Part shown: in pieces, positions 35,287 through 43,866 of the stretch
Numbering within the stretch: position 1 is the first letter of the stretch
How the letters are laid out: each line of letters opens with the position of its first letter
Assembly (NCBI RefSeq): GCF_024701375.2
Contig: NZ_CP113910.1
Location: 4,092,001 to 4,156,000, forward strand
Reading direction: 5' to 3'
DNA: 64,000 nucleotides
Source: Streptomyces sp. KMM 9044
Lineage (GTDB): Bacteria > Actinomycetota > Actinomycetes > Streptomycetales > Streptomycetaceae
Translations under genes and position numbers: made by a program
The notes under the pieces: generated by a model
The model's input: the letters and a program-made list of their open reading frames with translations, nothing else
The model's database searches: none
What the model was told of the DNA's origin: nothing

Positions 35287-36189
35287 CTACGGCCCCCTGC
35301 GCGCTGCCCGGTGCCGGTGCGCCAACGCCTTGTACGAAGCGGCCAGCGAAGGCGCCGCCGACGCGTAGGTGCGCTGGGCGACGCCCACGAACAGGCAGTC
35401 CACCACGAGGAGCTGACTGGTCCGGGAGGACATCGCGGCCGGGCGCAGCTCGCTCTCGCGGGCCGTGGACGTGGTCAGTACGTGGTCGGCGTACTGGGTG
35501 ACGGGTCCGTCCGGACGGCCGGTGACCGCGATGGTCGTCGCCCCGCTCTCGAAGGCGACCCGGAGCGGTTCGATGACGTCGCCGGTGGACCCGGAGTGCG
35601 TGATGGCGACGGCCACGTCACCGGCGCGCAGCTGCACCGCGTTGGTCACGGCGAGGTGCGGGTCACCGGGGGCGTGCGCTATCAGTCCTATGCGCAGCAG
35701 TTTCTGGGTGAGGTCCTGGGCGACCAGGCCGGAGGCGCCGATGCCGTACACGTCCGTCCGGCGGGCGCCGGCCAGGGCGGTGACGGCCGCGCCGAGCTGG
35801 ACGGTGTCCAGTCCGGCGGCCGTGTCGGCGAGGGTCTGCTGCTCGTCGTGGGCGAGCTTGGCGACGACGTCGGCGAGGGGGTCCTCCACCGCGATGTCGG
35901 TGGTGATGGCGGGGGCGCGCCCGGCCTCCTGCTGGGCGGCGAGCCCGGCGAGGGCGAGACGCAGGTCGCGGTAGCCGGGGTAGCCGAGCAGACGGGAGGT
36001 GCGCACGACGGTGGCCTCGCTGGTGCCGGTGAGTTCGGCGAGACCGGTGACCGTGAGGGCCGCGCAGCCGGCCGGGTCGCCCGCGACGGCCTCGGCGACC
36101 CGCTGCATGGAGGGGGTCATCGACGGCGCCAGCGTCCGCACCTTGGCCGCGAGGGCGGCGGGAGCGGGCGGAGTAAAAATTTCCTTCAC
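35287..36189 (-). CDS. MurR/RpiR-family transcriptional regulator
   Basis: 300 residues from GTG at 36189 (GAAGG about ten bases upstream; a longer frame begins at 36249 but is not convincing). N-terminal HTH_6 domain (MTPSMQRVAEAVAGDPAGCAALTVTGLAELTGTSEATVVRTSRLLGYPGYRDLRLAL), then a SIS sugar-phosphate-binding domain (DVYGIGASGLVAQDLTQKLLRIG; VAVAITHSGSTGDVIEPLRVA). By analogy with MurR it should respond to MurNAc-6-P and repress murQ; the adjacent murQ supports this. It is divergent from the gene at 36258, with an inverted repeat in the spacer. Confidence 0.9.
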   Translation of the reverse strand: MKEIFTPPAPAALAAKVRTLAPSMTPSMQRVAEAVAGDPAGCAALTVTGLAELTGTSEATVVRTSRLLGYPGYRDLRLALAGLAAQQEAGRAPAITTDIAVEDPLADVVAKLAHDEQQTLADTAAGLDTVQLGAAVTALAGARRTDVYGIGASGLVAQDLTQKLLRIGLIAHAPGDPHLAVTNAVQLRAGDVAVAITHSGSTGDVIEPLRVAFESGATTIAVTGRPDGPVTQYADHVLTTSTARESELRPAAMSSRTSQLLVVDCLFVGVAQRTYASAAPSLAASYKALAHRHRAARRGP

Positions 36190-36204
36190 GACTCGGGTCA
36201 CCTT

Positions 36205-36219
36205 CGAAAGGTATTTTCG
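36205..36219. promoter_or_regulatory. Inverted repeat in the murR-side spacer
   Basis: CGAAA-N5-TTTCG (CGAAAGGTATTTTCG) in an A+T-rich pocket 16 bp upstream of the regulator start. Position and symmetry fit an autoregulatory operator for the RpiR-type protein; no consensus is available to prove it. Confidence 0.45.
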
Positions 36220-36257
36220 TTTCGGTGGCGCGGTCAAGAGTGCGCACAATAGGGGGC

Positions 36258-36662
36258 ATGAACCCCCACGACGATCCCGACGGCACCCCCGCCGACCCCG
36301 TCAGCCCCTTGGAGCAGGCGCTGCACGCGGCACGTGCCCTCGTCCTCGCCGACCTGGTCGCGCACGAGGTCGCCGAGGCGGAGATCGTCTCCCTCGTCGA
36401 GGAGTCCGTGGCGCAGCGCCGCTGGTGGGTCGAACAGTGGCCGGAGGGGGCCGGGTTCGTGGCCGGCCTGGTCGCCCAGGACGTCCAGGACGCCCTGCTG
36501 GAGCGGTACGGCCGCTGGCCGCTGTGCCCGGTGTGCGGCTCCGGCGACCCGCACGCGCTGGAGGTCGAACCGGAGCTGGGCCCCGACCCGCACTGGGTGT
36601 GCCATCAGGCGGGTGTGAGGGTAGCGGCGGTGGGCTCGCTGAGCGGGGCGGTCCAGGCGTGA
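36258..36662 (+). CDS. Conserved hypothetical protein with a C-terminal zinc ribbon
   Basis: 134 residues from ATG at 36258 behind AGGGGG. N-terminal two thirds are helical and acidic (EQALHAARALVLADLVAHEVAEAEIVSLVEESVAQRRWWVEQWPEGAGFVAGLVAQDVQDALLERYG). The C-terminus has CPVCG...WVCHQAG, probably a degenerate zinc ribbon. Family function unknown. Its stop overlaps the GTG of the DUF4031 gene (GTGA), a coupled pair. Confidence 0.65.
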   Translation: MNPHDDPDGTPADPVSPLEQALHAARALVLADLVAHEVAEAEIVSLVEESVAQRRWWVEQWPEGAGFVAGLVAQDVQDALLERYGRWPLCPVCGSGDPHALEVEPELGPDPHWVCHQAGVRVAAVGSLSGAVQA

Positions 36663-36952
36663 CGGTGTACATCGACCCGCCCGCCTGGCCGGGACACGGC
36701 TGCCTCTGGTCCCACCTGGTCAGCGACATCTCCTACGACGAACTGCACGCCTTCGCCGCCGCCCTCGGCGTCCCCCGCCGCGCCTTCGAACGCGACCACT
36801 ACGACATCCCCCAGCACCGGTACGCGGACGTCGTGCGGGCGGGAGCGATGGAGGTCGGCAGCCGTGAGGTGGTGCGGCTGCTGTACGGGGCGGGGCTCAG
36901 GGTGCGCAAGAGCGCGGTGCGCGGGGGCGCGCTTCAGCGGCGCAGCTCGTAG
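36659..36952 (+). CDS. DUF4031 protein
   Basis: 97 residues, GTG overlapping the previous stop. The compact sequence TVYIDPPAWPGHGCLWSHLVSDISYDELHAFAAALGVPRRAFERDHYDIPQHRYADVVRAGAMEVGSREVVRLLYGAGLR is the full DUF4031 domain (conserved DPP.WP..GR-like start, D.SY.ELH.FA and FERDHYD.P), whose role is unknown. The 3' end overlaps the 3' end of a convergent GNAT gene by 19 bp. Confidence 0.85.
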   Translation: MTVYIDPPAWPGHGCLWSHLVSDISYDELHAFAAALGVPRRAFERDHYDIPQHRYADVVRAGAMEVGSREVVRLLYGAGLRVRKSAVRGGALQRRSS

Positions 36953-37461
36953 ACGTACTCGCCCTCGCCCTCGCCCCCGGGCTCGGCGGTCCGGGTGAAT
37001 CCGGCGCGGGTGACGACGTTCTGCGAGGGCGTGTTGGCACGGTCGACGACGGCGGTGACGGTCAGGACCCCGTCCTGCGCCAGCGCCCACGCCGACAGGG
37101 CGCGCAGCGCCTCGGTGGCGTAGCCGTGGCCGCGGGCTCCCTCGACGAGGTCGTAGCCGATCTCCACGCGTCCGTCGGGGTCCGGAGCGCTGTGGAATCC
37201 CATCGCGCCCACGGCGAGGTCGTCCTCCCGCCGGACCAGGACGTACGGGGCCCACTCCGGCTGAAACTCCCCTTGCTCGTACTGCTCGACCATCATCCCG
37301 GCGCCCACCCGGGTGCCGTCGGCGGGACCGGAGCCGACCCACGCGAAGCCGCCGTCGCCGCCCGTCGACAGATCCGACGCGACCGCGGGAGTGAAACTCA
37401 CCAGGACAAGGCGTTCGGTGGGTATGCGGCTCGCGCCCGCTCGCTCGTCAGGCCTTGTCAT
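36934..37461 (-). CDS. GNAT-family N-acetyltransferase
   Basis: 175 residues from ATG at 37461. RimJ/RimL-like acetyltransferase: IPTERLVLVSFTPAV at the N-terminus, AVGAMGFHSAPDPDGRVEIGYDLVEGARGHGYATEALRALSAWALAQDG containing the acetyl-CoA loop, and VVDRANTPSQNVVTRAGFTRT. Substrate unknown. The start overlaps the end of the upstream 101-aa gene by 14 bp, suggesting an operon. Confidence 0.88.
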   Translation of the reverse strand: MTRPDERAGASRIPTERLVLVSFTPAVASDLSTGGDGGFAWVGSGPADGTRVGAGMMVEQYEQGEFQPEWAPYVLVRREDDLAVGAMGFHSAPDPDGRVEIGYDLVEGARGHGYATEALRALSAWALAQDGVLTVTAVVDRANTPSQNVVTRAGFTRTAEPGGEGEGEYVYELRR

Positions 37462-37753
37462 CCTCGTCCCCCGTGTCGTCCGGTACGACCGACACGATGG
37501 CGCAGGTCGGAGGAGCCGGGTGCGGAAGACGAACGTACATCACGGACAGGGCGGGGCAGTCCGCACGGGCTTCGACACGTGTCGCCCAGTCCTCCGCGCC
37601 CTGGTCGAGTACGCGGACGCGACGGCCCGGCTGCTGCTTCCGTTCCAGCTCCGCACGCCACGCCCCGACGACCGCCCCGGCGGCGGGGCCCAGCGGGCCG
37701 AGGCGCTTGCGTGCGGTGTGCGTGATCTCCACGACGGCCGTCGGCTCGGTCAA
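37448..37753 (-). CDS. Small conserved hypothetical protein
   Basis: 101 residues from TTG at 37753, chosen because GGAGAA lies 7 nt upstream; a GTG (VEITH...) follows a few codons later. Sequence EITHTARKRLGPLGPAAGAVVGAWRAELERKQQPGRRVRVLDQGAEDWATRVEARADCPALSVMYVRLP is coherent, with a basic amphipathic start and a beta-rich end. Not recognised. Overlaps the GNAT gene downstream. Confidence 0.5.
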   Translation of the reverse strand: MTEPTAVVEITHTARKRLGPLGPAAGAVVGAWRAELERKQQPGRRVRVLDQGAEDWATRVEARADCPALSVMYVRLPHPAPPTCAIVSVVPDDTGDEDDKA

Positions 37754-37864
37754 CGGGGGTTCTCCGGCTTCAGCGCACGAGCCGGTTCGACGCCCTCGGC
37801 GAGGGAGGTCTCGAAGCCGGGGTCGCAGCGGGTCTGAACATGCCCACGATACGTCGCGGTCGGC

Positions 37865-38235
37865 TTGCCGGGGCCGCCGCCTCCGCGCGGCCCGACGTCC
37901 GTCCGGCTCGTCAGACAGGCCGCCAGCCAGAGACCTCGGCCGCTCGGCTCCGGGGTCCTCGGGGAGCCCGGGGCGTACGCGGGGGCCGGGCTGCCGTGCG
38001 CGCTCGGTCTGCTGGCCCACGTCACGGGCCGGACGGGGCATCTGCCGCCGCACGCCGATCTCGACGACGCCGATGAGCCGTTGCGGCTCGGGAAAGTCTC
38101 CGGGGGCGGCCTCCGGCGCGGTACATCGGGGTCGGGGCGACGCTGGTGCGACTGTACGCGGGACGCTCGGTGGACGGGGCCTGGCACGAGCTGGCCGGAG
38201 CGGAGGCCGCGGAGCTGAACATCTTCGGGGGGTGA
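37865..38235 (+). pseudogene. Frame-broken hypothetical gene
   Basis: Two coherent pieces in different frames: LGEPGAYAGAGLPCALGLLAHVTGRTGHLPPHADLDDADEPLRLGKVSGGGLR (to about 38115), then RYIGVGATLVRLYAGRSVDGAWHELAGAEAAELNIFGG-stop at 38235. The join requires a single frameshift near 38115. No family recognised; the end (GAEAAELNIFGG) looks native. Start uncertain. Confidence 0.45.
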
Positions 38236-38288
38236 GACCGGCCTCGGGGTGTGGGGGCGCGGATTCCCGGTCGGCGGGCGTAGGCTGG

Positions 38289-38304
38289 ATTGGACTAGAC
38301 CTCT
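38289..38304 (+). promoter_or_regulatory. DasR-like (dre) site upstream of cutC
   Basis: ATTGGACTAGACCTCT matches about 13 of 16 positions of the dre consensus, and is followed by AGGTCTCCAGT, giving a longer imperfect dyad (AGACC...AGGTCT). It lies 50 bp upstream of the cutC ATG, where a promoter should be. Confidence 0.55.
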
Positions 38305-38353
38305 AGGTCTCCAGTCGTCGATCCGTGCCCTTGATGCCGAGGAATGGGGTTCC

Positions 38354-39076
38354 ATGACCAAGCGTGCCGTCCTGGAGGTGATTGCCCTCGACGTCGAGGA
38401 CGCCGTTGCCGCGCGGGCGGGAGGTGCGGACCGGCTCGAGCTGGTCACCGACATGGCGGCCGACGGGCTCACCCCGTCCGCCGCCACCGTCGCCGCCGTC
38501 CGCGCCGCCGTCGGCGTCCCGCTGCGGGTGATGCTGCGCCTCGCCGACGGGTTCGCCGCCGGTGACCTCGGCCGGCTGGTGGGCGCGGCACGGGAGATGC
38601 GGGACGCCGGGGCCGAGGAGTTCGTCCTCGGGTTCCTCGGCCGTGACGGCCGGGTGGACCTGGACGCCGTGGAACGGGTCGTCGGGGCGCTGGACGGCTG
38701 CCCGTGGACCTTCCACCGCGCCATCGACCGCGCCGCCGACCGCGACGTCCTCCGCAAACAGCTCGACGGGCTGCCCGGCCTCGACACCTACCTCACGGCC
38801 GGCGCGCCCGGCGGCGTGGCCGACGGGCTGCCCACCCTGCTCGCCGAGGCCCGGCGCGGGCGAGGGGACGAGCCCGGGTACCAACAGCAACTGCTCGTCG
38901 GCGGCGGTCTGCGGCTGGAGCACGTTCCCGCGCTGCTCACCGCCGGGGCCCACGCCTTTCACATCGGGGGCGCGGCCCGGCCCGGCGGATGGACCGGGCC
39001 CGTCTCGGCGGAAGCCGTCGCGCAGTGGCGCCGAGTGGTGGACGGGACGGCCGGGGAGGCGGTCGACGGGGGCTGA
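38354..39076 (+). CDS. cutC: CutC-family protein
   Basis: 240 residues from ATG at 38354. TIM-barrel family: VLEVIALDVEDAVAARAGGADRLELVTDMAADGLTPSAATVAAVRAAVGVPLRVMLR, EEFVLGFLGRDGRVD, WTFHRAIDRAADR, LLVGGGLRLEHVPALLTAGAHAFHIGGAAR. It was named for copper homeostasis in E. coli but the biochemical role is not established. Preceded by a dre-like site, so it may belong to the amino-sugar regulon (inference). Converges on the HelD-like gene. Confidence 0.9.
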   Translation: MTKRAVLEVIALDVEDAVAARAGGADRLELVTDMAADGLTPSAATVAAVRAAVGVPLRVMLRLADGFAAGDLGRLVGAAREMRDAGAEEFVLGFLGRDGRVDLDAVERVVGALDGCPWTFHRAIDRAADRDVLRKQLDGLPGLDTYLTAGAPGGVADGLPTLLAEARRGRGDEPGYQQQLLVGGGLRLEHVPALLTAGAHAFHIGGAARPGGWTGPVSAEAVAQWRRVVDGTAGEAVDGG

Positions 39077-39096
39077 CGCCGTTCCGCCGGATCGGC

Positions 39097-41190
39097 TCAG
39101 TTCGGCAGCAGCTGCTCCGGCAGGGGCGCCGCATGCGTCACGATCAGGCCCGAGACCGCTCGGGTCAGTGCCACGTACAGGCGGCGCAGCCCCGTGCGTT
39201 CGTCGGGCTCGCCGTCGACCACGGCGCGCGGCTCGTCCAGGACCACGTAGTCGTACTCCAGGCCCTTCGCCAGCGACGCCGGGACCAGGGCGAGCCGGGT
39301 GTCGTACGTCGTCTCCTCGCCCGGCGCGACGTAACCGACGCCCGCCTCCGTGAGGGCCTTCGCCCACCCCGGGATCCGGGCGTCGGCGGTGATCAGGCCG
39401 ACCGAGCCCTCGTGGGCCAGCAGTTCGCGGCAGGCCCCGAGCACGTCGTCGGTTCCGTCGGCCGGCCGGACGGCGAACAGGCCCGGGGCGTCACGGACCG
39501 ACGCCACCGGCGCCAGCCCCGGCGCGATGTGCGGGAGCAGCCGGGATGCGTACGCGATCACGTCCGTCGGGACGCGGAAACCGGCGGTCAGCTCCTCCAC
39601 CACCGCGTCCCGCTTGCCCAGGTGGCCCAGCGCCTCCCCCCAGCTCCGGGTCGCCCACGGCGTGGTGCCCTGGGCCAGGTCGCCGAGGACGGTCACCGAA
39701 CCGGTCGTGCAGCGCCGGCCCACCGCCCGGTACTGCATGGGCGAGAGGTCCTGCGCCTCGTCGAGCACCACGTGCCCGAGGGACGGGGTGCGCCGGATCA
39801 GGTCGGTGGCCTCGTCGATCAGTACCGCGTCCGCCGCCGACCACGTCGCGGACTTCACCGACCGTGCCGGCTTCGTCCGGAGGACCGCCTTCTGCTCGCC
39901 CTCGTCGAGCAGTCCGGCCGCGTGCTCGGCCAGGAACTCCGGGTCCGCCAGCAGGCGCAGGACGAGCTTCGCCGGGTCGACGGCCGGCCAGAGAGCCTTC
40001 ACCGCCGCCTTCACCGCGCCGTTGCGGGCCACCGTGTCCTGCACCCGGTCGTCCGGCGCCTCCCCGGCCCGCTCCATCTGCACCAGCACGGCGTGCGCGA
40101 TGCGCTGCGGCAGGGCCTCACGGGCGGCGCCGTAGCGGATGTCCCGGTCGAGCAACTGGCGGACCAGTTCCTCCAGCTCGTACGCCGCCACCCGCCAGCG
40201 GCGCGAGCCGCGCACGACGACGACCGGCTCGGTGGGCAGGGTCACGTGCGCGTAGAGGGCCCGGCGCAGGACCTCGGCCATCCTCGCGTCGCCCTTGACG
40301 AGCGCGGTCCGCGCGTCGTCCGTCCCGCGCACCTCGACATGGGCCACCAGGTCGTCCACCGTCGCCTGTCCGACCGCCAGTTCGCCCAGCGCGGGCAGTA
40401 CCTGCTCGATGTAGTGCAGGAAGGACCGGTTCGGGCCGACGACCAGGGTGCCGGTGCGGGCCAGCCGCTCGCGGTGGGCGTACAGGAGGTAGGCGACCCG
40501 GTGCAGGCCCACGGCCGTCTTCCCGGTGCCGGGGCCGCCCTGCACGCAGACGCTGCCCGCCAGGCCGGACCGTACGATCTCGTCCTGCTCGGGCTGGATC
40601 GTGGCGACGATGTCGCGCATCGGGCCGACGCGCGGGCGTTCGATCTCCTGCTGGAGCAGCCTGCTGGTGACGACCGCCTCCGCGGGGTCGGACAGGTGCT
40701 CGTCCTCGTACGCCGTGAGGCCGCCGCCGGTGTAGCCGAAGCGGCGGCGCAGCGCGACGTCCATCGGGTCCTTCTTCGACGCCCGGTAGAACGGCTGCGA
40801 GACCGGCGCACGCCAGTCGATCACCATCGGGTCGCCGTCGGCGTCGTGCACATGCCGGCGCCCGATGTAGAAACGCTCCCCTTCCGTCCCTTCCGCCCCT
40901 TCCGCCTCCTCGGCGCCCGGAGCGTGCAGGTAGTCGAGGCGGCCGAAGAACAGAGGGGTGTCGCTGAGATCGGCCAGCGCCTTGATGCGGTTCCCGATCT
41001 GCCGCTCCAGGATCTGCGCGTTGACCCAGTTCGCGGTGACATCGCGGATGTCGAGGGCCTCGACATCCGCGCGCATCGCGCGCAGGGCGGTGCGCGACGC
41101 GGTGAGGCGGGCGCGCTCGCGGGCCAGGGGGTCTGTGGTGTCGGTGGTGGGCGTGGCTGTGGCGACGGGTTCGGGGACGTGCGCGGGCAC
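39097..41190 (-). CDS. HelD-like UvrD/Rep-family motor ATPase (RNA polymerase recycling)
   Basis: 697 residues from GTG at 41190, chosen for GGAGG at ideal spacing. N-terminal antiparallel helices (ARERARLTASRTALRAMRADVEALDIRDVTANWVNAQILERQIGNRIKAL), the HelD-type YIGRRHVHDADGDPMVIDWRAPVSQPFYRA, Walker A VQGGPGTGKTAVGLHRVAYLLY, DEAQDLSPMQY (Walker B) and superfamily-1 motifs GLEYDYVVLDEP and LYVALTRAVSGL. HelD proteins strip stalled RNA polymerase from DNA; some actinobacterial versions (HelR) protect against rifamycins. No rifamycin-associated element is visible upstream, so the rifamycin role is not supported. Confidence 0.87.
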   Translation of the reverse strand: MPAHVPEPVATATPTTDTTDPLARERARLTASRTALRAMRADVEALDIRDVTANWVNAQILERQIGNRIKALADLSDTPLFFGRLDYLHAPGAEEAEGAEGTEGERFYIGRRHVHDADGDPMVIDWRAPVSQPFYRASKKDPMDVALRRRFGYTGGGLTAYEDEHLSDPAEAVVTSRLLQQEIERPRVGPMRDIVATIQPEQDEIVRSGLAGSVCVQGGPGTGKTAVGLHRVAYLLYAHRERLARTGTLVVGPNRSFLHYIEQVLPALGELAVGQATVDDLVAHVEVRGTDDARTALVKGDARMAEVLRRALYAHVTLPTEPVVVVRGSRRWRVAAYELEELVRQLLDRDIRYGAAREALPQRIAHAVLVQMERAGEAPDDRVQDTVARNGAVKAAVKALWPAVDPAKLVLRLLADPEFLAEHAAGLLDEGEQKAVLRTKPARSVKSATWSAADAVLIDEATDLIRRTPSLGHVVLDEAQDLSPMQYRAVGRRCTTGSVTVLGDLAQGTTPWATRSWGEALGHLGKRDAVVEELTAGFRVPTDVIAYASRLLPHIAPGLAPVASVRDAPGLFAVRPADGTDDVLGACRELLAHEGSVGLITADARIPGWAKALTEAGVGYVAPGEETTYDTRLALVPASLAKGLEYDYVVLDEPRAVVDGEPDERTGLRRLYVALTRAVSGLIVTHAAPLPEQLLPN

Positions 41191-41534
41191 GGGTCTGCCT
41201 CCGGCTGGTGCGGGCGGTGATGCCGCGTGATCACGGCATGGCGGACCGCCCGGTTTCCGTCCGGGCGGCGGCACTCCGGCGAGGGAGGCGGGGGCCCCGG
41301 TCGGCTACCGTTCCAGCGGCCGGGACGAGCGGGAGATTCTAGTCGACCCCCGCACGCAGGGCGAACGATCAATGAATGCGCGGTGTTCCGTGGTCCTCGG
41401 GGTCTCAGGGGGCTCTCGGGGGCGCGGGTCCTCCTCGAAGGGGACACCGTGCGTCTCAGGGCGTACGCGACGGAACCCGAAGTCGGGCCCCACGGCCGAT
41501 GCCCCGAACGGGTGATATGGCGCACGCTGGACAC

Positions 41535-41735
41535 ATGAGCACAGCGACCTTCATCCCAGGCAACCGGGCCCGTGACCAGGGCGCTCCCCATGGCGCCACC
41601 GCCACCGGCTCCGTCCCCCACTCCCCGCACCGTGTCGGCAACGCCCTGCGCGCGGTCCGGATCTTCGCCGAGAGTCTCTTCTCGGTCGCCGTCCTCGGTG
41701 AGTACAACGAGGAGGCGGGCGTCCGTCGCCGCTGA
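41535..41735 (+). CDS. Small conserved Streptomyces protein
   Basis: 66 residues from ATG at 41535. STATFIPGNRARDQGAPHGATATGSVPHSPHRVGNALRAVRIFAESLFSVAVLGEYNEEAGVRRR: a polar start and an amphipathic C-terminal helix (VGNALRAVRIFAESLFSVAVLG). I recall similar short proteins across streptomycetes but no function. Convergent with the S33 peptidase gene, 28 bp apart. The spacer 41191-41534 upstream holds a GCCCGG...CCGGGC hairpin and probably two promoters. Confidence 0.55.
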   Translation: MSTATFIPGNRARDQGAPHGATATGSVPHSPHRVGNALRAVRIFAESLFSVAVLGEYNEEAGVRRR

Positions 41736-41763
41736 CCGCACAGTGCCCGGCCCCGGCCCCGGG

Positions 41764-43560
41764 TCAGGGAGCTGTGCGGCGGTCCCCCGCAGGAAGCAGA
41801 CCGGCGACGACGTCCAGGGGCCAGCGGCCGTACGGCAGTGCCGCGTCCGCGTCCCCGGCCGGCGGCAGGAGCCCGGACGGCGCGCCCGCCGCTGCCGGCT
41901 CCGGCGCGGCCTCGGGGTCCCGCCCCGACGGCGTCCCGGGGATCCGTTCGACGAACGGCGGGAGATCCTGCGTGCACCGCGCACCCTCCGGCGGCAGCGC
42001 TCCCGTGAGGAAGTAGCGCACCGCGTGCCGCCCCACGCACGCGCTCGGGTTATCCAGCGCGGTGTGGCCGTATCCGTCGACCGTCAGCAGCCGCGCGTTG
42101 CGCAGTTCCCTGGCCGTGCTCACGCCCGCCGCGTAGGGGGTGGACGGGTCGTGGGCCGTGTTCACCACCAGCACCGGATGGGCGGTCGCCCCGTCCCACG
42201 GGCCGGTGTACGGGGCGGCGGCGCGGGCCGGCCAGGTGGCGCACGGCTCGTTGGCCCACACCCACCAGCGGGCCAGCGCCCCCGCCTGTGCCACCGCCCG
42301 TTCCTCCAGCCCCGGGTAGAGCAGCGGCGACCGTGGGTTGGGGCTCTCCGCGCACAGCACCGCGAGCGGCTGTTCGAAGCCCGGATAGCGTGCCGGGCCC
42401 GCCGGATCGCTGAGCGGAACGAGCGGCCGGCCGCTCCACAGCGTCTGCAGCAGGTCGGCGACCCCGGCCCAGCCGGGGTGCACGGTGTAGAGCCCGCCGC
42501 GCACCTCGCTCACCGCCCTCGCGAACGTCGGGTCGCCCGCCGGACGCCGGGCGAGGCGCGCCATGAGGGTGTCGTACTTGTCGCGGGTGGCCGCCGGGCT
42601 GCCCGCCGAGAAGACGCAGCCGGTCACGGGCGCGCGCCCGCAGTGGTCGAGGAACTGCGCGAGCGTGTCGGCCGACCCGAGGTGGGAGCCGAGCCGCAGG
42701 AAGGTGTTCAGCCCGGCCGACGGGCCGGCCTCGCTCACCGCACCGGCCTTGCCCGCCGTCTTGTCCACGGCCGCCGCGGCCGACACGGCGTCTGCCTGGC
42801 CCACCCAGGCGAGCGGGTCCACGTTCCCGTCGAGGAGGAGCCGTCCGGCCCGTTCGGGGAACAGGTTCGCGTAGGTCGCGCCGAGGAGGGTGCCGTACGA
42901 GACGCCCCAGTAGTGCAGTCGCTCCTCGCCGACCGCGGCGCGCAGCAGGTCCAGGTCGCGGGCGGTGTCGGCGGTCGAGACGCGGCGCAGCAACTGCGGA
43001 TCGCTCTGCGCGCAGCGCTCCGCGAGATCGGCGTACGCGGCGACGTACGCCTGCTGCGCCTGCTCGCCCACCGGGAACGGCGGGAGGTCCGCCTGCCAGT
43101 CGGCGGCCTCCCCGGCGGTGCCGAAGCAGCGTACGGCCGTGCTCCGGCCGACGCCGCGGGGGTCCCAACTGACGATGTCGTAGCGGTCCCGCAGTTCGTC
43201 CGGGAACTTGTCGTACAGCCCCGGGAGGCCGACGGTGCCGGGGCCGCCCGGACCACCGGGGTTGAAGAACAGCGTGCCGACCCGCTTCCCCGGAGCCGTG
43301 GCGCGGTGTCTGATCACCGCCAGCCCGATGGTGCGGCCCCCGGGGCGGGCGTGGTCCAGGGGCACGTTCGCCACCGCGCACTCGAACCCGGTCTGCGTCA
43401 CGTCCCGGCAGTCCTGCCACCGCAGTACCACGTCCCCGCCGCCCCCGCCGCCCGGTCCGCCCGCGGCCGTCGGCCCGGCCGCCCCGAGCAGCAGCACCAG
43501 CGCCCCGGCCGCCGCCCCCGCGGCCCTGGTGAGCGGTATCCGTGTGACGGTCCGTGACAT
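41764..43560 (-). CDS. Secreted alpha/beta-hydrolase, S33 tripeptidyl-aminopeptidase type
   Basis: 598 residues from ATG at 43560, GGAAGGG upstream. Signal peptide (TRAAGAAAGALVLLLGAAGPTAAGG), then the S33 fold: oxyanion segment FFNPGGPGGPGTVGLPGL, DPRGVGRS, nucleophile elbow HYWGVSYGTLLGATYANLFPERAGRLLLDGNVDP, and C-terminal TAHDPSTPYAAGV (catalytic Asp) with GYGHTAL (catalytic His). Such enzymes remove tripeptides from exported proteins or hydrolyse proline-containing peptides. The last 70 residues are Pro/Ala-rich and atypical. It converges on the small gene at 41535; 306 bp upstream without a recognisable gene separate it from XPB. Confidence 0.88.
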   Translation of the reverse strand: MSRTVTRIPLTRAAGAAAGALVLLLGAAGPTAAGGPGGGGGGDVVLRWQDCRDVTQTGFECAVANVPLDHARPGGRTIGLAVIRHRATAPGKRVGTLFFNPGGPGGPGTVGLPGLYDKFPDELRDRYDIVSWDPRGVGRSTAVRCFGTAGEAADWQADLPPFPVGEQAQQAYVAAYADLAERCAQSDPQLLRRVSTADTARDLDLLRAAVGEERLHYWGVSYGTLLGATYANLFPERAGRLLLDGNVDPLAWVGQADAVSAAAAVDKTAGKAGAVSEAGPSAGLNTFLRLGSHLGSADTLAQFLDHCGRAPVTGCVFSAGSPAATRDKYDTLMARLARRPAGDPTFARAVSEVRGGLYTVHPGWAGVADLLQTLWSGRPLVPLSDPAGPARYPGFEQPLAVLCAESPNPRSPLLYPGLEERAVAQAGALARWWVWANEPCATWPARAAAPYTGPWDGATAHPVLVVNTAHDPSTPYAAGVSTARELRNARLLTVDGYGHTALDNPSACVGRHAVRYFLTGALPPEGARCTQDLPPFVERIPGTPSGRDPEAAPEPAAAGAPSGLLPPAGDADAALPYGRWPLDVVAGLLPAGDRRTAP

Positions 43561-43866
43561 GGGCAGGCCCTTCCCTCGCGGCAACCGGGAGACGGGCCCA
43601 CGGCAGCAGACCCGCTGTCATACCATCGGCGGTCCGCCGACCGGGCAACCGACACGCGTCCGTTCGGGTGCTGGAGTGAGCAACCCGCACCCGCCCGTCT
43701 GAGTACGTGGACCGATGCCCGGCTCCCGGTCACGCGGCTCGACTGGTTCCGTGAACCGGAACCACTTCGCGCCCCCGCTCTCGTACTGGACGTACCTGGG
43801 TGATTCGGCCGTGCGGCGAGGTGCCGTGCCAGACGACGCACGGCAGCGGGAAACGCCAGACAGGGC

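Noticed and set aside
41191..41534. Rifamycin-associated element upstream of the HelD-like gene
   Set aside because: The expected GGGGCTTGCGGCAAGCCCC-type palindrome is not present in the spacer.
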